A stretch of DNA of 64,000 bases from DUQW01 sp050953825. GTDB taxonomy: Bacteria; Bacillota_I; Bacilli_A; Acholeplasmatales; Acholeplasmataceae. The notes beneath the pieces are model-generated. The model was not told where the DNA came from. It worked only from the letters and a program-made list of their open reading frames with translations, and did no database searches. Positions 38,047-47,499 of this stretch are shown here, one piece after another. How positions within the stretch are numbered: the first letter of the stretch is position 1; each line of letters begins with the position of its first letter. Made by a program: the position numbers and the translations under genes. The stretch is taken from assembly GCA_050953825.1 (NCBI GenBank), contig JBMNNF010000003.1, positions 1 through 64,000 of the forward strand, in the 5' to 3' direction.

Positions 38047-38496
38047 ATGGGAAAACGACAGTATGTAGATATTAATTCAATATATAAAGATTTATGGTGG
38101 ACTATTGGTAAACGTAATAATTATCAAGAAGAGTACGACAGAAATTGGAGTTTAGTTCACAGAGGATATAATCGTCGCTATGAAATAGATCAAGTGTCAA
38201 GAAAAATTGGAGAAACGACTTATCGAATTGATAAATTAATAGCTGAACTTACCAAACATAGAAAAATACACCGAGCAATGAATTTAGCACACGATTATTT
38301 AACAAAAGAAATCGAAAGAACGCAACTTATTATTGATAAACAAGAGAGAATTAGAGATAAAGTTAGATGGGGATTTTCCAATTATATCCTTTCAGATGGA
38401 ACAAGATATTATGATTCTGAATTGATGACTAACTATATAAGCAAAAAATATAAGCGATTAAAAAAAATTACAAAACTGGCAAAGTTATGTGAGTAA
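38047..38496 (+). CDS. Unknown 149-residue coiled-coil protein
   Basis: ATG 38047 lies after GGAGGATT. The product is rich in Arg, Lys, Tyr and Glu and is largely helical. A central coiled-coil region reads QVSRKIGETTYRIDKLIAEL and later AHDYLTKEIERTQLIIDKQE. There is no signal peptide and no family I recognise. It lies just before csm6 but shows no overlap or coupling with the cas operon (57-base gap). Confidence 0.55.
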   Translation: MGKRQYVDINSIYKDLWWTIGKRNNYQEEYDRNWSLVHRGYNRRYEIDQVSRKIGETTYRIDKLIAELTKHRKIHRAMNLAHDYLTKEIERTQLIIDKQERIRDKVRWGFSNYILSDGTRYYDSELMTNYISKKYKRLKKITKLAKLCE

Positions 38497-38553
38497 GTAT
38501 TTAGAATACTAAATGATTACGAAATACCGAATGTTTAATGAGGAGAAAATTAA

Positions 38554-39882
38554 ATGAAAGAATTATTGATTGCTTTTGTAGGAAAAACTGATCCTATTAA
38601 AAATGATTATGATGGACCAATTCTTCATATATTGCGTCATCGTGATGTCAATAAAGTTTATCTTATGGGAACAAGCTCTCTTTTGGAAGAAAGAGAGAAA
38701 TTTGTGAAAGAGGGAATTGATTATATTTCTACATTAAAATCAACAAATATTGAGGTTGAATTTTTAGTGTTAGAAAAAATAAAAAATCCAGCTATTTTTA
38801 TTGACTTTGGATTAAAAAGAATTATTGACAAGATATATGCTGAAAACCAAGATTATCAAATAATATTTAATATATCTAGCGGAACCCCACAAATGATAGC
38901 CGCATTAGCTTTAGATATTGTGGTCAATAATCGAATAGGAAAGGCGTTCCAAGTTTTAAATCCTGAACCTAATGAATTTACTAGGCCTGAAAAACCTGGA
39001 TATGATTTTGATAATTTATTTGATAATTTAGAAGAAGCAAAATTGAGACTTAAAGAAACTGATATGTATTCTTTTAAAATATCTAAGATTAAGACACAGT
39101 TAGATGCAACATTAAAAGTTAGAGATTATAAAAAAATGTTAGAAATTTTAGATGAATATAACTTGAATTACAAAGAATGTAGAGAATTAATTGAATATGC
39201 ATATAATGCGGATAAATTGAGTAGTTTTCATCAAGCTAACTTAAATAAGATTTTAAAGCAATACCCTAATTTATTAAGATTTAAAAAATATAGAAATCCT
39301 AAATTTAGAAGATTAAACATTATATTTGATTATTTTTTGGCATGGGGCAATGAAATGCATCGTCAAAACTATGTCAGTGCCATGTTAAGATTAAAACCAT
39401 TATTTTATGAAATAATGAAATATATTATTTTGGATTATATGCAACAAGATAATAGTGCCAAAAATTCAGATTTTTATAAATCTTTCGTAAGAACTAATCA
39501 TATTAGAAAAAGTGATATTAATAATTTTGATCAGGAATTGAGAAAAAAAATAGACATAAATAATAAAAGAGTTTTATTTGATACCCGACATTTAATTATA
39601 ATAATAAAATATTTTGGAATTACCGATATTTTGAAAGAAGTGGGGTTGATTAGAAAAGAAGAAGAAAATGTAAGAAATAAACTGGCGCATGACATCGATA
39701 ATCAAATTACAAATCAAGATATTAGAGATTCAGCCGAAATTTCATACAAAAACATTAAATTACTGATTAACAGAATCTTTAAGGGATTAGAAAGTAGCAT
39801 TAATTATTCGTTTTTTAATGATATTGATGAATTAATCTCTAATGCTATTAAAAATATATATAAAGAAGATGAGGAGGTATAA
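38554..39882 (+). CDS. csm6: Csm6 (CARF-HEPN ribonuclease)
   Basis: The 442-residue protein has an N-terminal CARF domain (VGKTDPI; IIFNISSGTPQMIAALALDI), which binds cyclic oligoadenylate, and a C-terminal HEPN RNase domain with the motif RNKLAH (Arg374-x4-His379). When Cas10 makes the messenger, Csm6 cleaves RNA broadly. It is the first gene of the type III-A operon after GAGGAG and is followed 5 bases later by cas10. All key residues are present. Confidence 0.92.
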   Translation: MKELLIAFVGKTDPIKNDYDGPILHILRHRDVNKVYLMGTSSLLEEREKFVKEGIDYISTLKSTNIEVEFLVLEKIKNPAIFIDFGLKRIIDKIYAENQDYQIIFNISSGTPQMIAALALDIVVNNRIGKAFQVLNPEPNEFTRPEKPGYDFDNLFDNLEEAKLRLKETDMYSFKISKIKTQLDATLKVRDYKKMLEILDEYNLNYKECRELIEYAYNADKLSSFHQANLNKILKQYPNLLRFKKYRNPKFRRLNIIFDYFLAWGNEMHRQNYVSAMLRLKPLFYEIMKYIILDYMQQDNSAKNSDFYKSFVRTNHIRKSDINNFDQELRKKIDINNKRVLFDTRHLIIIIKYFGITDILKEVGLIRKEEENVRNKLAHDIDNQITNQDIRDSAEISYKNIKLLINRIFKGLESSINYSFFNDIDELISNAIKNIYKEDEEV

Positions 39883-39887
39883 AAAAT

Positions 39888-42275
39888 ATGGATGACAAGA
39901 AACACAAACTAATTGTTGGTGCTTTACTACACGATATTGGGAAAATTAGTTTTCGTGCTTATGAACTGCAAGGAATTAAATCTCACTCGATTGCTGGATA
40001 TGAATGGCTTAATCAAGTAAATTCTAATATTTTCAAATTAGAAAATATTGGTACTATGATTAAATACCATCACCGCAATAAAATGCCTGATTTTGGCAGA
40101 GGGATGAGAGAGGATGATTTGGCCTTTATTGTTTCACTTGCTGATCATATATCAGCAGGAGCCGATCGCCGAGAAAAGGATGATTTTGACTATGATGATT
40201 ATGACATTACCGATAGTCAAGCGAAAACACCATTAGAATCTGTTTTTTCAATATTAAAGCCACAAGGTAAAGATTATTTGGGATATTCTGGGAAAAATTT
40301 AGCTTATGATTCATCAATTAGATATCCAGAAAAAGATTCAAAGGTATTAGATAGTGATTATAATGATATTTTAGTAAGATTAAAAAAACTATTTGTGAAT
40401 GAAGAATTATTTACGAATGACAAACATTTAAATTCTTTAATATCAATTATTAAAACTCATTTTAAGTATTTGCCAAGTGATACTAGATATCAAATGAGAA
40501 ATGATATTTCTTTAGCTGAACACTCTTTAACTACAGCGGCATTTGCTAGTTCATTATACGACTATTTTAATGAACAAGGAGTTAAAGATTACTATGAAAA
40601 ATGGAATAAAGAAAAAGATTTATTCAAAGAAAAGACATTTTTATTTGTCTCGTTTGATTTTTCAGGAATTCAAAGATTTGTCTTTGATATTCCGGTAGAA
40701 GGAGCCCTGAAGAATTTGAGAGTTAGAAGCTTTTATTTAGAAATGTTAGCTGAGATCTTTGTTGACTCGCTATTATTGGAATTAGAATTGTCAAGAGCCA
40801 ACGTTATTTATGTTGGTGGGGGGCACGGTTATTTAATCTTACCCAATACTTATAAAGCGAAAGAACTCTTTAAAGAACAGATTCAACACTTTAACAATTT
40901 CTTCTTAAAGGAATTCAATTATAATCTTTATTTAGCATCTTCAATAGTTGAGGTTAGCCCTAATGATTTAATCAGCATAAATTCTAGTGGACAACATAAT
41001 AATGCTTTTAGCGGAGTTATGAGTGAAACCTTTAAACAAACTAGTAAATCTAAAGCGCAGAGATTTAATTTTGAAGTGTTACAAAAACTTAATTCATTAG
41101 AGTATGAAGCAGGGATGAGGGAGTGTAGCGTTTGCGGAACTTCTAATAGATTAAAAAAAGTTGGAGACAAATTTATTTGTGAAATCTGCGATTCATTTTT
41201 AAAATTTTCAGATGATTTATTTAAGGATGACAATATTTATTATGTTGTGGTATTAAATAAACTTAAAAATCAAGATTATTTACTATTTCCGTATCAAGAA
41301 CGTTATTGTTATTTACACGCCATTAGTAGAGAAGAATTTAATCAAGTTCCAAATGATAGAATACTATTTAGTTATGTTAAAAATGATTTCAAAGCTTTTG
41401 AAACTCAGTCAACATCGATTTTTGTCGCTGATTATGCGGTTAAAGACAAAAAGGGACAACTATCAATTGGTGAAATTATGAAATTAGAACCTGAAGAGAT
41501 GGACAGAATTGCCGTTATGAAATTAGATGTTGACAGTTTGGGAGAAGTATTTAAAAATAGATTTCCTGAAAAAATGTATACGATTAGTCGGATGACATCG
41601 TTATCTTCACATTTATCAATTTATTTCAAGTTTTACATTAATGAGCTATTAAAAGATTTTAATATAACTGTTATATTCTCGGGTGGCGATGATGCATTTT
41701 TGATGGGAACTTTTAAAGATATTTTAAAATTTTCAAAAATCATGTATGAAAGTTTTAAAAAATATACTTTAGAAAAAATCACTATCTCTGCTGGAATTGG
41801 TTTGTTTGCTGAAAAATATCCAATTTATAAAATAGCTAATTATACCGAAGATTTATTATTATCTGCGAAATCAATGACTAATAAAAACAGTGTTGCGATT
41901 TTTGATCAAAACCAAGTTTTTAAATGGGATGATTTTTTTGAGGCAATTGTCGGCGAATCAAGTTATTTAAGTTTAATTGAAGAAAATATTAAAAATAATG
42001 TCATTTCTAAAACAATGTTATATAACTCAATTTATATACCGCTTAAAAATATTCAAAAAGAAGATAAGAAAATTATTTATAAGTTCGCCTATATGCTAGG
42101 TCGTAGGAGAAGTGATTTAAAGGATAAGTTAAAAGATGAAACTTCTCAAAAACTATTCAGCAAATTAGAACAAGAATTAATGATATCAGCTAATTATCAC
42201 AATCGTCAATCCAGAGAAAAATTATTATTAGCGATTCAAATATATATGTATTTAAATAGAAAGAAGGAGGAATAG
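39888..42275 (+). CDS. cas10: Cas10/Csm1
   Basis: The 795-residue large subunit of the type III-A complex has an N-terminal HD nuclease (LLHDIGK), a zinc ribbon CSVCG...CEIC near 411-432, and a cyclase palm with intact GGDD at 599-602 (FSGGDDAFLMG). It should therefore both cut DNA and make cyclic oligoadenylate on target RNA binding. The GAGGAGG site precedes ATG 39888. The length is normal. Confidence 0.96.
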   Translation: MDDKKHKLIVGALLHDIGKISFRAYELQGIKSHSIAGYEWLNQVNSNIFKLENIGTMIKYHHRNKMPDFGRGMREDDLAFIVSLADHISAGADRREKDDFDYDDYDITDSQAKTPLESVFSILKPQGKDYLGYSGKNLAYDSSIRYPEKDSKVLDSDYNDILVRLKKLFVNEELFTNDKHLNSLISIIKTHFKYLPSDTRYQMRNDISLAEHSLTTAAFASSLYDYFNEQGVKDYYEKWNKEKDLFKEKTFLFVSFDFSGIQRFVFDIPVEGALKNLRVRSFYLEMLAEIFVDSLLLELELSRANVIYVGGGHGYLILPNTYKAKELFKEQIQHFNNFFLKEFNYNLYLASSIVEVSPNDLISINSSGQHNNAFSGVMSETFKQTSKSKAQRFNFEVLQKLNSLEYEAGMRECSVCGTSNRLKKVGDKFICEICDSFLKFSDDLFKDDNIYYVVVLNKLKNQDYLLFPYQERYCYLHAISREEFNQVPNDRILFSYVKNDFKAFETQSTSIFVADYAVKDKKGQLSIGEIMKLEPEEMDRIAVMKLDVDSLGEVFKNRFPEKMYTISRMTSLSSHLSIYFKFYINELLKDFNITVIFSGGDDAFLMGTFKDILKFSKIMYESFKKYTLEKITISAGIGLFAEKYPIYKIANYTEDLLLSAKSMTNKNSVAIFDQNQVFKWDDFFEAIVGESSYLSLIEENIKNNVISKTMLYNSIYIPLKNIQKEDKKIIYKFAYMLGRRRSDLKDKLKDETSQKLFSKLEQELMISANYHNRQSREKLLLAIQIYMYLNRKKEE

Positions 42276-42278
42276 AGT

Positions 42279-42722
42279 ATGCAAAGAAATCCAAGAGAAT
42301 TTTTTATTCAAAAGGAAAATGTGAACAATGTGTATAATTCAATCAAAAATGATTATACTAAACATGCGGATGAGGTTATTAGGAAATTGAAAAAATTTGA
42401 TTCCAAACGACTTATCAAAGCTAATCAATTGAGAGCAATTTACGCGTTAGTTGTGCCGTTTAGCGATTTTTTCAATTATGATCGAGAAATTCACCAAGAA
42501 ACGGCTATACGGGAGTTAAGGAAATTAAAAATTAAAATTGCTTATCAAATTGGTCGTGATGATCGCGGTCAATTAGGGGTTCAAAACTTTAATAACGTTG
42601 CTCAAGTATTAGAGTTAATTGATCTTGTCGTTAACTCGCAAAATTTTAGACAAGACCTAGAGTTATATTGTAACTATTTTGAGGCTTTAGTAGCTTATCA
42701 TAAATATCATGGAGGACAATAA
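42279..42722 (+). CDS. csm2: Csm2
   Basis: The 147-residue helical small subunit has the pattern LIKANQLRAIYALV...KLKIKIAYQIGRD, typical of Csm2. It lines the target strand within the Csm complex. It starts 3 bases after cas10, after AGGAGGAA. Confidence 0.88.
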   Translation: MQRNPREFFIQKENVNNVYNSIKNDYTKHADEVIRKLKKFDSKRLIKANQLRAIYALVVPFSDFFNYDREIHQETAIRELRKLKIKIAYQIGRDDRGQLGVQNFNNVAQVLELIDLVVNSQNFRQDLELYCNYFEALVAYHKYHGGQ

Positions 42723-42723
42723 A

Positions 42724-43374
42724 ATGAAAAAAATTATTATTAAAGGACACTTAATTGTCAAAACAGGTCTTCACATCGGTGGTGACGATTCATTTAGTGC
42801 AATCGGTGCAATTGATTCGCCAGTAATTAGAAATGCTGCAACAGAGTTACCAATTGTTCCAGGTTCAAGTTTAAAAGGTAAAATGAGAAGTCTACTTGCT
42901 AGAAACGAACAAGGAGACAAGGTAGATTTTGATGATGAAAAAATGGAATTAAAAAGATTATTTGGCTCTAAAGATGGCGTTAAGGGTAGATTAATTTTCT
43001 CGGATTCTGATATTGATTTTAGTCATCATCAAAAAGATTTAGTTTTTACTGAAGGTAAATATGAAAATACAATTGATCGTAAAACCGGAAAAGCAAATCC
43101 ACGTCAGATTGAACGTGTTATTCCAGAAACGAAATTTGATTTTCAATTAATTTATAATGTTTTAGATGAAAAAGATTTAAAAGAAGATTTTTTAATGTTA
43201 GCCCAAGGTTTTAAATTGTTAATGACCGACTATCTTGGTGGTGGCGGAACTAGAGGTAGTGGAAGAGTCTTATTTGCTAATTTAAAGGCAAATCCTAATG
43301 AAAAATATAATATTAAAGAAATCAACCAAATGTTAGACGAAGTCTGTACTTTTGGTGAAAAACTTTATCTATGA
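42724..43374 (+). CDS. csm3: Csm3 (backbone RAMP, target RNA cleavage)
   Basis: ATG 42724 follows GGAGG at 42711; an in-frame ATG at 42709 overlaps csm2 and is unlikely. The 216-residue RAMP has the thumb/catalytic stretch IGAIDSPVI with Asp31, equivalent to the Asp33 that cuts target RNA in known Csm3. It also has the PGSSLKGKMRSLL loop and GGGGTRGSGRV glycine-rich motif. Several copies form the crRNA-bound backbone. It ends on TGA overlapping the csm4 start. Confidence 0.95.
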   Translation: MKKIIIKGHLIVKTGLHIGGDDSFSAIGAIDSPVIRNAATELPIVPGSSLKGKMRSLLARNEQGDKVDFDDEKMELKRLFGSKDGVKGRLIFSDSDIDFSHHQKDLVFTEGKYENTIDRKTGKANPRQIERVIPETKFDFQLIYNVLDEKDLKEDFLMLAQGFKLLMTDYLGGGGTRGSGRVLFANLKANPNEKYNIKEINQMLDEVCTFGEKLYL

Positions 43375-44273
43375 AATTAAAAAGAAAAATAATCAAACTT
43401 AAATTTATAACCGCTATCCATTATGGCAATAATGGTAAGCCAGGTCTACTGTCGACTGATAATATGATTTTATCGGATACTATCTATAGCGCTTTTTGTG
43501 AGATAAATCCAAATGATATTGATAAATTGATTGGCTTATTAGAAAATAATCAATTAAGAATTAGTGATATGTTACCATATGTGGATGATAAATTATTAAT
43601 ACCGAAAGGGATTGATGTGATTAAGTTTGAAAGTATTGATGAAATTGATCGAACTACATTTAAAAAAGTTAAAAAACTCGATTATATCCCAATGGATAAA
43701 ATTGAGAAAATGGCTTCTAATTGTAGTGAGGAATTGATTGAAGAGGCGTTAAAACTTCAAGATAGTATTGGTAATTTTGATATTAAAACAAGTAATAGAA
43801 TTTCTAGAGATGGTGACGACACTCTCCCTTTTATTATGGAAACATTCACTTTTAATCATAATTCTGGACTTTATTTAATTGTTGATTATGATACTGATGA
43901 AACTTTTGATTTTGTAAAGAATAAAATTATGTCATTGGGTTATTTGGGTGTTGGCGGGAAAAGAAGTAGTGGTCTAGGAAAATTTGAAATAAACAATATT
44001 ACAGAAATTCTTAATGATAAGACAAAAGGTAAATATCTTTTATTATCAACAGCATTACCTAGAAATAAAATTGAAATTACTAATTTTAGTATTATTAAAA
44101 GAAGTGGTTTTTATGAACAAAATGGCGAGGCTTATAAAAAGAAAGATGTATACGCCATTAAAAGTGGTTTAATGTTAGATGAACCATTTGAGGGAGTTAT
44201 CCTAAAAGATTTAGGCAAAAATCATACTGTTTATAGGTTTTTAATGCCACTATTTATGAGGGTAGATGTATGA
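43371..44273 (+). CDS. csm4: Csm4
   Basis: The 300-residue Cas5-like RAMP binds the crRNA 5' tag. The N-terminus is KLKFITAIHYGNNGKPGLLS, and the glycine-rich loop is SLGYLGVGGKRSSGLGKFEI. It overlaps csm3 and csm5 by 4 bases each (ATGA). It would dock Cas10 at the foot of the complex. Confidence 0.93.
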   Translation: MKLKRKIIKLKFITAIHYGNNGKPGLLSTDNMILSDTIYSAFCEINPNDIDKLIGLLENNQLRISDMLPYVDDKLLIPKGIDVIKFESIDEIDRTTFKKVKKLDYIPMDKIEKMASNCSEELIEEALKLQDSIGNFDIKTSNRISRDGDDTLPFIMETFTFNHNSGLYLIVDYDTDETFDFVKNKIMSLGYLGVGGKRSSGLGKFEINNITEILNDKTKGKYLLLSTALPRNKIEITNFSIIKRSGFYEQNGEAYKKKDVYAIKSGLMLDEPFEGVILKDLGKNHTVYRFLMPLFMRVDV

Positions 44274-45376
44274 GTATAAAAAAATATAGATTAACATTAA
44301 CAACCCTAACAAACTTACATATTGGGTCAGGTGAGATTACTCAAACATTTGAATGCTTGTTTAAGGGAAATAAATTTTGTTTTATTGATGAAAATAAATT
44401 AATTGAAAGTCTAATCAGCAAAAATTTAGAAAATAGATTCATTCAAGCGGTTAATCCCTCGCATTCTAGAGCAGAAGTGAAAAGAAATCTTGATCGTAAT
44501 TTAGAAAGTATTTTAAGAGGATTAGGATATAGCAATGAAGATTTAGATAATTTAGTTAAATATAGCGTGGATGGTCAAGCTTTAGCCAATGAGAAAATTA
44601 TCTATAAACCGATAGAAAGATTTGTTAGAAATGGCAACGGTGAAGTCTTTGTTCCCGGATCATCAATCAAGGGCTTCATTTCTAATGTTTTAGGATTATC
44701 AGAACAAGATAATGCTAATAAAGATATGATTAAAAATGATGAATCATTAAGGCTCTCCAATAAGTTAAGTATATCCGATAGTAAACCAATAGTTAATGAA
44801 AATCTTTGGATTAGTAGAATCTCATATTATCAAGATATATATGGTTCTAAAAAAACAAAAAGCAGAAATTCACTTCCTAAAGATGGGCAAAGCAATTATG
44901 TTGAATTTATTAAACCTAATGTTGAAATTGTCTTTAATATAGTAGTTGATACTCAATATATAGATTTAACCAAATTCAACGAGAAGTTGATTTTATATAA
45001 TATGAATTATTTTAATTTATATCAACGCAAATTTGTTGTTGATAGCACACGAGGATCATTTGATGATTTAAGTAATAATGATAATATGTATGATGGGAAA
45101 GTCTTTAGAATTGGGAAATATACTAATTTTTTATTAAAAACTAATTATGTTTTAAAAAAATATAACGATAATCCGGATGAATTGTTCAATTTATTGCATC
45201 AGGAACACCAACGATTAAGAGGAGGACTATTCTTTTTTGCGCGCAACCGCAACAAAATGTATCAAAAAGCAATTGATGAAAAAAGATACCCACTAGTTTT
45301 AAAATTAAGTTATCATTCTGATGGATTTTACCGTGAAAACGGAATCTGTAAATTTAAATTGGAAGAGATATTATGA
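44270..45376 (+). CDS. csm5: Csm5
   Basis: The 368-residue RAMP caps the 3' end of the crRNA backbone. RAMP landmarks are LTTLTNLHIGSGE at the N-terminus and VFVPGSSIKGFISNVL. A central insertion is of normal size for the family. It ends on TGA overlapping the cas6 start. Confidence 0.93.
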   Translation: MSIKKYRLTLTTLTNLHIGSGEITQTFECLFKGNKFCFIDENKLIESLISKNLENRFIQAVNPSHSRAEVKRNLDRNLESILRGLGYSNEDLDNLVKYSVDGQALANEKIIYKPIERFVRNGNGEVFVPGSSIKGFISNVLGLSEQDNANKDMIKNDESLRLSNKLSISDSKPIVNENLWISRISYYQDIYGSKKTKSRNSLPKDGQSNYVEFIKPNVEIVFNIVVDTQYIDLTKFNEKLILYNMNYFNLYQRKFVVDSTRGSFDDLSNNDNMYDGKVFRIGKYTNFLLKTNYVLKKYNDNPDELFNLLHQEHQRLRGGLFFFARNRNKMYQKAIDEKRYPLVLKLSYHSDGFYRENGICKFKLEEIL

Positions 45377-46083
45377 GATTAATTTTAACATTCAAAACCG
45401 AAAATGAAAAAATTACGAACCAATACCGTAATTTTCTAATGAGTTATTTTAAAGCTGCTTATGAAAAAGAATATAAAACGGAATTCAGTAAACAATATGA
45501 CAGTTTAAATGAGCCTCATCCGTTTACTTTTTCAGTGTACATTAAAGATTTAAAACATGAAGGATCATATATAATAGCACCTGATAAAGAAATAAAAATG
45601 GTGATATCAAGTAATGATTACACTCTTATCAACATTTTATATAATTCATTACTAATGAATAGAAACAAACAAATGAATATTAATCCAGACAATAAAATTT
45701 GGCTAGAAAGATTATCATTAAGACATTTAAAGCAAATAGAGACTAAAGAAATAAAAATTAAAATGTTATCGCCATTATTAGTTAGAGTAAGAGACGCTTC
45801 CAATAATTTGGACTACTATAAAACGATTGAAGATGAAGATTACATGGAACATCTTAATTTTAACTTAAAATATTTAACCAATCTTTTTAAACTAAATCAA
45901 GAAGATTTAGAAATAAAGCCTTTAAAAGCCAAAAAAGTAGTAGTACCAATTATGAAAGTAAGATATGATGCCACAACAGGAACTTTCTTACTAAAAGGAA
46001 ACCAAGAAACACTCAACACTTTATATCGTATTGGAATTGGTTCAAGACGAAGCGAAGGATTTGGGATGTTTGAAATAATATAA
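45373..46083 (+). CDS. cas6: Cas6 (pre-crRNA endoribonuclease)
   Basis: The 236-residue protein has the C-terminal glycine-rich motif GIGSRRSEGFGMFEI, typical of Cas6, and a double ferredoxin layout. It would cut the CRISPR transcript inside each repeat, leaving the usual 8-base 5' handle, which here would be AUGGAUAC. It lies between csm5 and cas1, and its stop overlaps the cas1 start by one base (TAATG). Confidence 0.92.
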   Translation: MRLILTFKTENEKITNQYRNFLMSYFKAAYEKEYKTEFSKQYDSLNEPHPFTFSVYIKDLKHEGSYIIAPDKEIKMVISSNDYTLINILYNSLLMNRNKQMNINPDNKIWLERLSLRHLKQIETKEIKIKMLSPLLVRVRDASNNLDYYKTIEDEDYMEHLNFNLKYLTNLFKLNQEDLEIKPLKAKKVVVPIMKVRYDATTGTFLLKGNQETLNTLYRIGIGSRRSEGFGMFEII

Positions 46084-47048
46084 TGTTAGAAAGTTTTTAT
46101 ATATTAAGACCAGGAAGGTTATTTGTTAAGGATGGAAGTATTGCGTTTGATGACGGTTATGAAATACATAACATTCCAATTAAACAAATAACCGACTTAT
46201 ATCTTTTAATTGACATTTTGCCAACAGCTAATATTTTAAAACTAATAATGGATGAAGGGATAATTATTCATTACTTCAATTTATACGATTATTATTTAGG
46301 AAGTTTAATTCCTAAAAATCACAAATTTTCGGGTAAATTATTAGTTAAAGAAGTTGAATACTACCAAGATGAAGAAAAAAGAATCTTTATTGCTAGAGAA
46401 ATGATTTTAGCAGGATTTAAAAACTTAAATAATATTTTAAAATATTACAATAGAAGAGATAAAATACATTATAATGTTGACTTTAATTTGTTTATCAATC
46501 GAGTTAACGAGGCGAAAAATATTAATTCAATTATGTTAATTGAAGCGGAATTTAGGAAAAAATATTATACTTATTTTGGCAAAATTATCAATAGATTAGA
46601 TTTCAAAAGAGAGATGCAAGGGGCTAATGATTTGCCAAATGTGTTAATTAATTTTCTTAATTCTTTGTTATATAGTTTGGTTTTCAGTGAAATAATGAAA
46701 ACTAACTTAAGTGGCCAAATAGGATTTGTTCACGAGTTAGCTCATGATCGCTATCCATTAATTTATGATTTAGCTGATTTGTTCAAACCAATTATGGTGG
46801 ATCGACTAATATTTAGACTAATTAACCGAAATCAAATTAGTGATAATGATTTAATCGAAGGAAGATTAAATCAAAAAGCCATTAAGACTATTTTTAGAGA
46901 ATGGGATCAACAAATAAATACAACAATATACCACAAACAATTAAAACGAAATGTATCGTATAGATATTTAATTAGAAGAGAGTTGTATAAAATAGAAAAT
47001 CATATTTCTAAAGATACAAAATATAAAGGTTTTGTCTATTGGTGGTAA
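46083..47048 (+). CDS. cas1: Cas1 integrase
   Basis: The 321-residue spacer-integration endonuclease carries FVHELAHDRYPLIYDLADLF with the metal-binding His and the DLAD aspartates, followed by KPIMVDRLIF. The catalytic Glu is expected around LIEAEFRKKYY. With Cas2 it inserts new spacers at the leader end of the array. All regions are present. Confidence 0.95.
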   Translation: MLESFYILRPGRLFVKDGSIAFDDGYEIHNIPIKQITDLYLLIDILPTANILKLIMDEGIIIHYFNLYDYYLGSLIPKNHKFSGKLLVKEVEYYQDEEKRIFIAREMILAGFKNLNNILKYYNRRDKIHYNVDFNLFINRVNEAKNINSIMLIEAEFRKKYYTYFGKIINRLDFKREMQGANDLPNVLINFLNSLLYSLVFSEIMKTNLSGQIGFVHELAHDRYPLIYDLADLFKPIMVDRLIFRLINRNQISDNDLIEGRLNQKAIKTIFREWDQQINTTIYHKQLKRNVSYRYLIRRELYKIENHISKDTKYKGFVYWW

Positions 47049-47341
47049 AAGTGTTAGTAATATTAAGTTATGATATAAAAGAAGTAAAAAAAAGAACTAG
47101 AGTTTTAGATAAAGTCCATAAGACATGTCGAAAATATCTATATAAAAAACAATTTTCTTATTTTTACGGAGAACTTTCAAAACCACTATACAATGAATTA
47201 ATTAAAGAATTGTTATCAATTATAGATGTAGATAAAGACTCAATTATTGTAGTAAAAATTCCTAACAAAAATAATGCTGAAACTGTTTTTTTTGGTCAAA
47301 ACAAAGAAGTAATAAATATAATTTCAGGGGTCGACGAATAA
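47039..47341 (+). CDS. cas2: Cas2
   Basis: The 100-residue (or 99) ferredoxin-fold protein has the VILSYDIKEVKKRTRVLDKV N-terminus typical of Cas2. The start is TTG 47039 or GTG 47042, both overlapping cas1. AAAGGT at 47025-47030 favours TTG 47039. It bridges Cas1 dimers during adaptation. Confidence 0.92.
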   Translation: MVVKVLVILSYDIKEVKKRTRVLDKVHKTCRKYLYKKQFSYFYGELSKPLYNELIKELLSIIDVDKDSIIVVKIPNKNNAETVFFGQNKEVINIISGVDE

Positions 47342-47499
47342 CGAAAACCGCTTAATAATCACAAAGATCATTTTCATACAGAAGCAATAACTATCAAATA
47401 GCAATAAATTAAGATAGGTCGACGATACTTTTTAGTCGTTTTGTATAAAGATTTGGTATATTAAACCCAAATATCGTTAAAAATATCCAGATATTAACT
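47342..47499 (+). promoter_or_regulatory. CRISPR leader
   Basis: An AT-rich 158-base non-coding stretch lies between cas2 and the first repeat. New spacers should be added at its right edge, because the decayed repeat is at the other end of the array. I could not place a confident promoter in it. Confidence 0.65.

Noticed and set aside
46700..46800. Cas1 metal-ligand Glu replaced by Asp (DLADLFKP)
   Set aside because: DxAD is also found in active Cas1 proteins such as the E. coli type (DIAD), so it is not unusual.
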